In this document: piece by piece, positions 6,667 through 8,788 of the stretch
Layout: each line of letters opens with the position of its first letter
Numbering within the stretch: the stretch's first letter is position 1
NCBI GenBank assembly: GCA_029858925.1
Contig: JAOUEB010000036.1
Location: 1-8,788 of the forward strand
Reading direction: 5' to 3'
Source of the DNA: Nitrospira sp.
GTDB taxonomy: Bacteria > Nitrospirota > Nitrospiria > Nitrospirales > Nitrospiraceae
Length of the DNA: 8,788 bases
Notes under the pieces: model-generated
The model's database searches: none
What the model was told of the DNA's origin: nothing
What the model saw: the letters and a program-made list of their open reading frames with translations, nothing else
Made by a program: the position numbers and the translations under genes

Positions 6667-6837
6667 GAAAAAACGGAAGTTAAGGTGCGGGGCTCAAAGT
6701 GTTTGATAGAGGCAGTTGGGATGCCGTTGTTGAAAAGGCTCGAATCGTTCCGACATGACATATCGATCGTACGGTGTACGCACACCCTCTCCGGCGTATC
6801 GGTAAAGTCTTCTGTTGGTCGCAGCAGTTTCCATGCG

Positions 6838-6866
6838 TTGACCTCCTGAAGACCCTCCGTTAAGAT
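6838..6866 (+). promoter_or_regulatory. Candidate promoter for purMN
   Basis: TTGACC (6838-6843) and TAAGAT (6861-6866) match the sigma70 hexamers at five and four of six positions with a 17-base spacer. Transcription would begin near 6873, leaving a leader of about 74 bases before purM. Confidence 0.4.
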
Positions 6867-6946
6867 GCGCCACCGAAGATAGGCTGAGGAAACATCCTCT
6901 CGGATCGACCTTGGCCGTAACCTAACCTTCCTGGTCTTGCGTTGCT

Positions 6947-7984
6947 ATGACGACATATCGCGAAGCCGGTGTTGATATCGATGCGGGAGACGAGTTTGTC
7001 GACCGCATCAAGCCACTGGTTCGGTCGACCTTCCGTCCCGAAGTGCTGACCGACCTGGGCGGATTCGGCGGGCTGTTCGGCTTGCGGGCCGATCAATACA
7101 AAGAGCCGGTGCTGGTGTCCGGAACCGATGGGGTCGGGACCAAGCTGAAGATCGCGTTCATGATGGATCGGCACGATACGGTCGGCATCGATCTTGTCGC
7201 CATGTGCGTCAACGATATCGCCGTGAGCGGAGCGGAACCGCTTTTTTTCCTCGACTACTTCGCTACGGGCAAGTTGGCGGTGCCGAAAGCGCAGGAAGTT
7301 GTCAAGGGAATCGCCGAAGGCTGCCGTCAAGCTGGGTGCGCGCTGATCGGCGGGGAGACGGCGGAGATGCCGTCGATGTATGCGGACGGCGAATACGATC
7401 TGGCTGGTTTTTCCGTCGGGGTAGTCGAGAAATCCAAAATCGTCGATGGCAAGACGATCAGGCCGGGCGACGCCATCATCGGGTTGGCGTCTACGGGACT
7501 GCATAGTAACGGCTATTCGCTGGCGCGGCGCGTGTTGTTCGACCAGGCGAAGCTGACGGTCGCGAGCCGATTGCCCGAGCTCGATCGCCCGCTCGGCGAG
7601 GTGTTGCTGACACCGACCAGAATTTACGCGAAACAGATTCTTTCCCTTCTCCGAGACTTTCCGATCAAAGGTATGGCGCATATTACTGGCGGAGGCATTA
7701 CGGAGAATCTGCCGCGAGTGTTTCCGGAAGCGGTGCGGGCAAGGATCAGCCGTAAGGCTTGGCTGGCGCCGCCTATTTTTCAAGTCATCAGCCGCTTGGG
7801 GCAGGTGGATCGTGAAGAAATGTATCGGGTGTTCAATATGGGAATTGGCTTGATCCTCGTGGCCCCGTCCGAGTCGGTGCCCGCGGTGCTCGCCGCAGCC
7901 GCGGCACTGGGCGACCAAGGCTGGCAGATCGGCGAAATGGCGTCATCAACTGGACAGGAGCCGGCAGTGGAGTATGTCGACTAA
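6947..7984 (+). CDS. purM: Phosphoribosylformylglycinamidine cyclo-ligase (AIR synthetase)
   Basis: A complete 345-residue enzyme, the usual PurM length. It closes FGAM to 5-aminoimidazole ribonucleotide using ATP, the fifth step of de novo purine synthesis, in the cytoplasm. Family signatures run in order: the N-terminal [27 protein letters not shown] (59-67), the nucleotide-binding segment; MCVNDI (86-91); IGGETAEMP (134-142); DLAGF (151-155); [12 protein letters not shown] (181-192); [13 protein letters not shown] (245-257); and FNMGIG (296-301). ATG 6947 is chosen because [14 protein letters not shown] is the standard beginning of the family. There is, however, no clear ribosome-binding site in the preceding bases (CTTCCTGGTCTTGCGTTGCT). 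purN overlaps its end by 11 bases, so the two are one transcription unit. No truncation or missing motif. Confidence 0.97.
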   Translation: MTTYREAGVDIDAGDEFVDRIKPLVRSTFRPEVLTDLGGFGGLFGLRADQYKEPVLVSGTDGVGTKLKIAFMMDRHDTVGIDLVAMCVNDIAVSGAEPLFFLDYFATGKLAVPKAQEVVKGIAEGCRQAGCALIGGETAEMPSMYADGEYDLAGFSVGVVEKSKIVDGKTIRPGDAIIGLASTGLHSNGYSLARRVLFDQAKLTVASRLPELDRPLGEVLLTPTRIYAKQILSLLRDFPIKGMAHITGGGITENLPRVFPEAVRARISRKAWLAPPIFQVISRLGQVDREEMYRVFNMGIGLILVAPSESVPAVLAAAAALGDQGWQIGEMASSTGQEPAVEYVD

Positions 7985-8648
7985 GCGGATGATTCCACTG
8001 CGCGTGGCGGTGCTGGCTTCCGGCCGAGGATCGAATCTGCAAGCCGTGATCGATGCGATCGAGGCGGGGCAGGTCCATGCGACAATCGCAGCCGTCATCA
8101 GTAACAAGAAGGATGCGGTGGCGCTGGAGCGGGCTCGGAAGCATGGGCTCAAGGATCTGTTCGTCGATCCCAAGCCGTTTGCCGGACGTCCGGACAGCCG
8201 TGAAGCCTATGATCGCGCGCTCTTGGAGGTGCTTGAGCAACACAATGTTGAGTTGGTGCTGCTTGCGGGCTATATGAAGATTGTCACGGCGGTGCTCGTC
8301 AATGCCTATGCCAACCGGATGATGAACATTCACCCATCGTTGCTGCCGTCGTTTCCTGGCTTGGAGGTGCAGAAGAAAGCCCTTGATTGGGGTTGCAAAC
8401 TGGCCGGCTGCACGGTGCATTTCGTCACGGAAGGAGTGGACGAAGGGCCGATCATTCTGCAAGCAGCCGTGCCCATTCTTGACGGCGATACGCCGGAATC
8501 GCTGGCCTCGCGCATTCTCGGACAGGAGCATAAGATCTATCCGAGGGCCGTGCAACTCTTTGCCGAGGGGCGGTTGCGGGTCGATGGGCGGCGCGTGTTG
8601 ATCGACGGCGGCAAGCCGGACGGGGAAGCCATCATTAGCCCATCGTAG
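7974..8648 (+). CDS. purN: Phosphoribosylglycinamide formyltransferase (GAR transformylase)
   Basis: A 224-residue cytoplasmic enzyme that transfers a formyl group from 10-formyltetrahydrofolate to GAR, the third step of purine synthesis. The N-terminal phosphate-binding segment is [19 protein letters not shown]. The catalytic core [14 protein letters not shown] contains Asn118 and His120, and [19 protein letters not shown] contains Asp156, equivalent to the Asn-His-Asp triad of E. coli PurN (Asn106, His108, Asp144). All are present. ATG 7974 overlaps purM by 11 bases; an in-frame ATG at 7989 just after the purM stop would give a 219-residue protein whose front ([12 protein letters not shown]) aligns better with short homologues. 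Ribosome-binding sites are poor for both: AGGAG at 7956-7960 is 13 bases from 7974. Translation is therefore probably coupled to purM. Confidence 0.96.
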   Translation: MSTKRMIPLRVAVLASGRGSNLQAVIDAIEAGQVHATIAAVISNKKDAVALERARKHGLKDLFVDPKPFAGRPDSREAYDRALLEVLEQHNVELVLLAGYMKIVTAVLVNAYANRMMNIHPSLLPSFPGLEVQKKALDWGCKLAGCTVHFVTEGVDEGPIILQAAVPILDGDTPESLASRILGQEHKIYPRAVQLFAEGRLRVDGRRVLIDGGKPDGEAIISPS

Positions 8649-8788
8649 CACGCGTGCTCCGCAGTTTCCCTGCAGACTGGTTTGATTGAGATGCCCAATC
8701 CTCCCAGCAACGGCAGCAGACTGTCTTCACCAGGCCCGGTGCCCTCTTTCGTTGCAGCGCTGATCTCCTCAAGGAGTTGGCTTGCGTT
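8649..8788. other. Unassigned 3' edge of window
   Basis: These 140 bases follow purN and hold no recognisable gene. ATG 8691 opens a plus-strand frame (MPNPPSNGSRLSSPGPVPSF) that runs off the window without a good ribosome-binding site. On the minus strand one frame is open across the whole stretch and another ends at TAA 8636-8638. None looks like a known family. No hairpin followed by a T-run, the mark of an intrinsic terminator, is seen after purN. Confidence 0.3.

Larger units (their letters stand above)
6580..6946. other. Divergent intergenic control region
   Basis: This stretch of 367 bases lies between the leftward response regulator gene and rightward purM. It holds a candidate minus-strand promoter (6639-6666) and a candidate plus-strand promoter (6838-6866). 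Near its middle is the palindrome CGTAC-GGT-GTACG (6768-6780), overlapping a small GGTGT/ACACC hairpin (6773-6786). No recognisable riboswitch, RNA gene or conserved protein was seen. A 42-codon open frame (6721-6849) has no recognisable content. Confidence 0.5.

Noticed and set aside
6603..6785. A 60-residue minus-strand open frame in the divergent region.
   Set aside because: No family resemblance or ribosome-binding support, and it overlaps the better-supported minus-strand promoter of the response regulator gene.
6721..6849. A 42-codon plus-strand open frame (MPLLKRLESFRHDISIVRCT...) with AGAGG 8 bases before its ATG, upstream of purM.
   Set aside because: No recognisable motif, odd composition, and the candidate purM promoter overlaps its end. 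A ribosome-binding-like match alone is not enough. Conservation in relatives would change this.
6860..7918. A 352-residue minus-strand open frame antisense to purM.
   Set aside because: purM carries every family motif; the antisense frame is rich in Arg, His and Gln with no recognisable domain.
8647..8658. A perfect 12-base palindrome AGCACGCGTGCT across the purN stop codon.
   Set aside because: It has no loop and no T-run, so it is not a terminator, and a 12-base palindrome is expected by chance once or twice in a window this long.

Overview
The window reads as an ordinary stretch of bacterial chromosome with moderately high GC. It carries a DUF1844 protein, an NtrY/NtrX-type two-component pair and overlapping purM-purN genes. 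Together with the general look of the proteins this suggests a free-living Gram-negative-type bacterium. My best guess is Nitrospirota (Nitrospira-like), but that is an impression from protein style, not a proven assignment. I see no rRNA, tRNA, CRISPR array, insertion sequence or phage gene.

Layout. Bases 5-325 (+): a small PIN-like DUF5615 protein, the kind found as a putative toxin half. Bases 442-828 and 844-1398 (+): two tandem ankyrin-repeat proteins. Bases 1399-1615: a gap with a GC-rich stem-loop and a possible -10 element. Bases 1616-2023 (+): a DUF1844 protein. Bases 2169-4502 and 4543-5943 (+): an NtrY-like membrane histidine kinase and its NtrX-like sigma54 activator, behind a good sigma70-type promoter at 2096-2124. 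That promoter overlaps the longest possible ATG and argues for the later start at 2169. Bases 5963-6579 (-): a response regulator gene, convergent with ntrX, with one base missing in a homopolymer. The open frame alone begins at 6409, but the missing N-terminal third is readable in another frame. Bases 6580-6946: a divergent control region with candidate promoters in both directions. Bases 6947-7984 and 7974-8648 (+): purM and purN, two enzymes of de novo purine synthesis, overlapping by 11 bases. The last 140 bases hold nothing I can assign.

How the genes relate. NtrY should sense a signal at the membrane and phosphorylate NtrX, which should then drive sigma54-dependent promoters elsewhere. 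No clear sigma54 site was noticed inside the window. PurM and PurN act at separate steps of the IMP pathway and are probably translationally coupled. The ankyrin, DUF5615 and DUF1844 genes have no demonstrable link to these.

The observations most worth a second look are the single-base frame break in the response regulator gene, that protein's C-terminal four-cysteine module, and the promoter/start conflict at ntrY. I found no convincing evidence of a wholly new multi-gene system.
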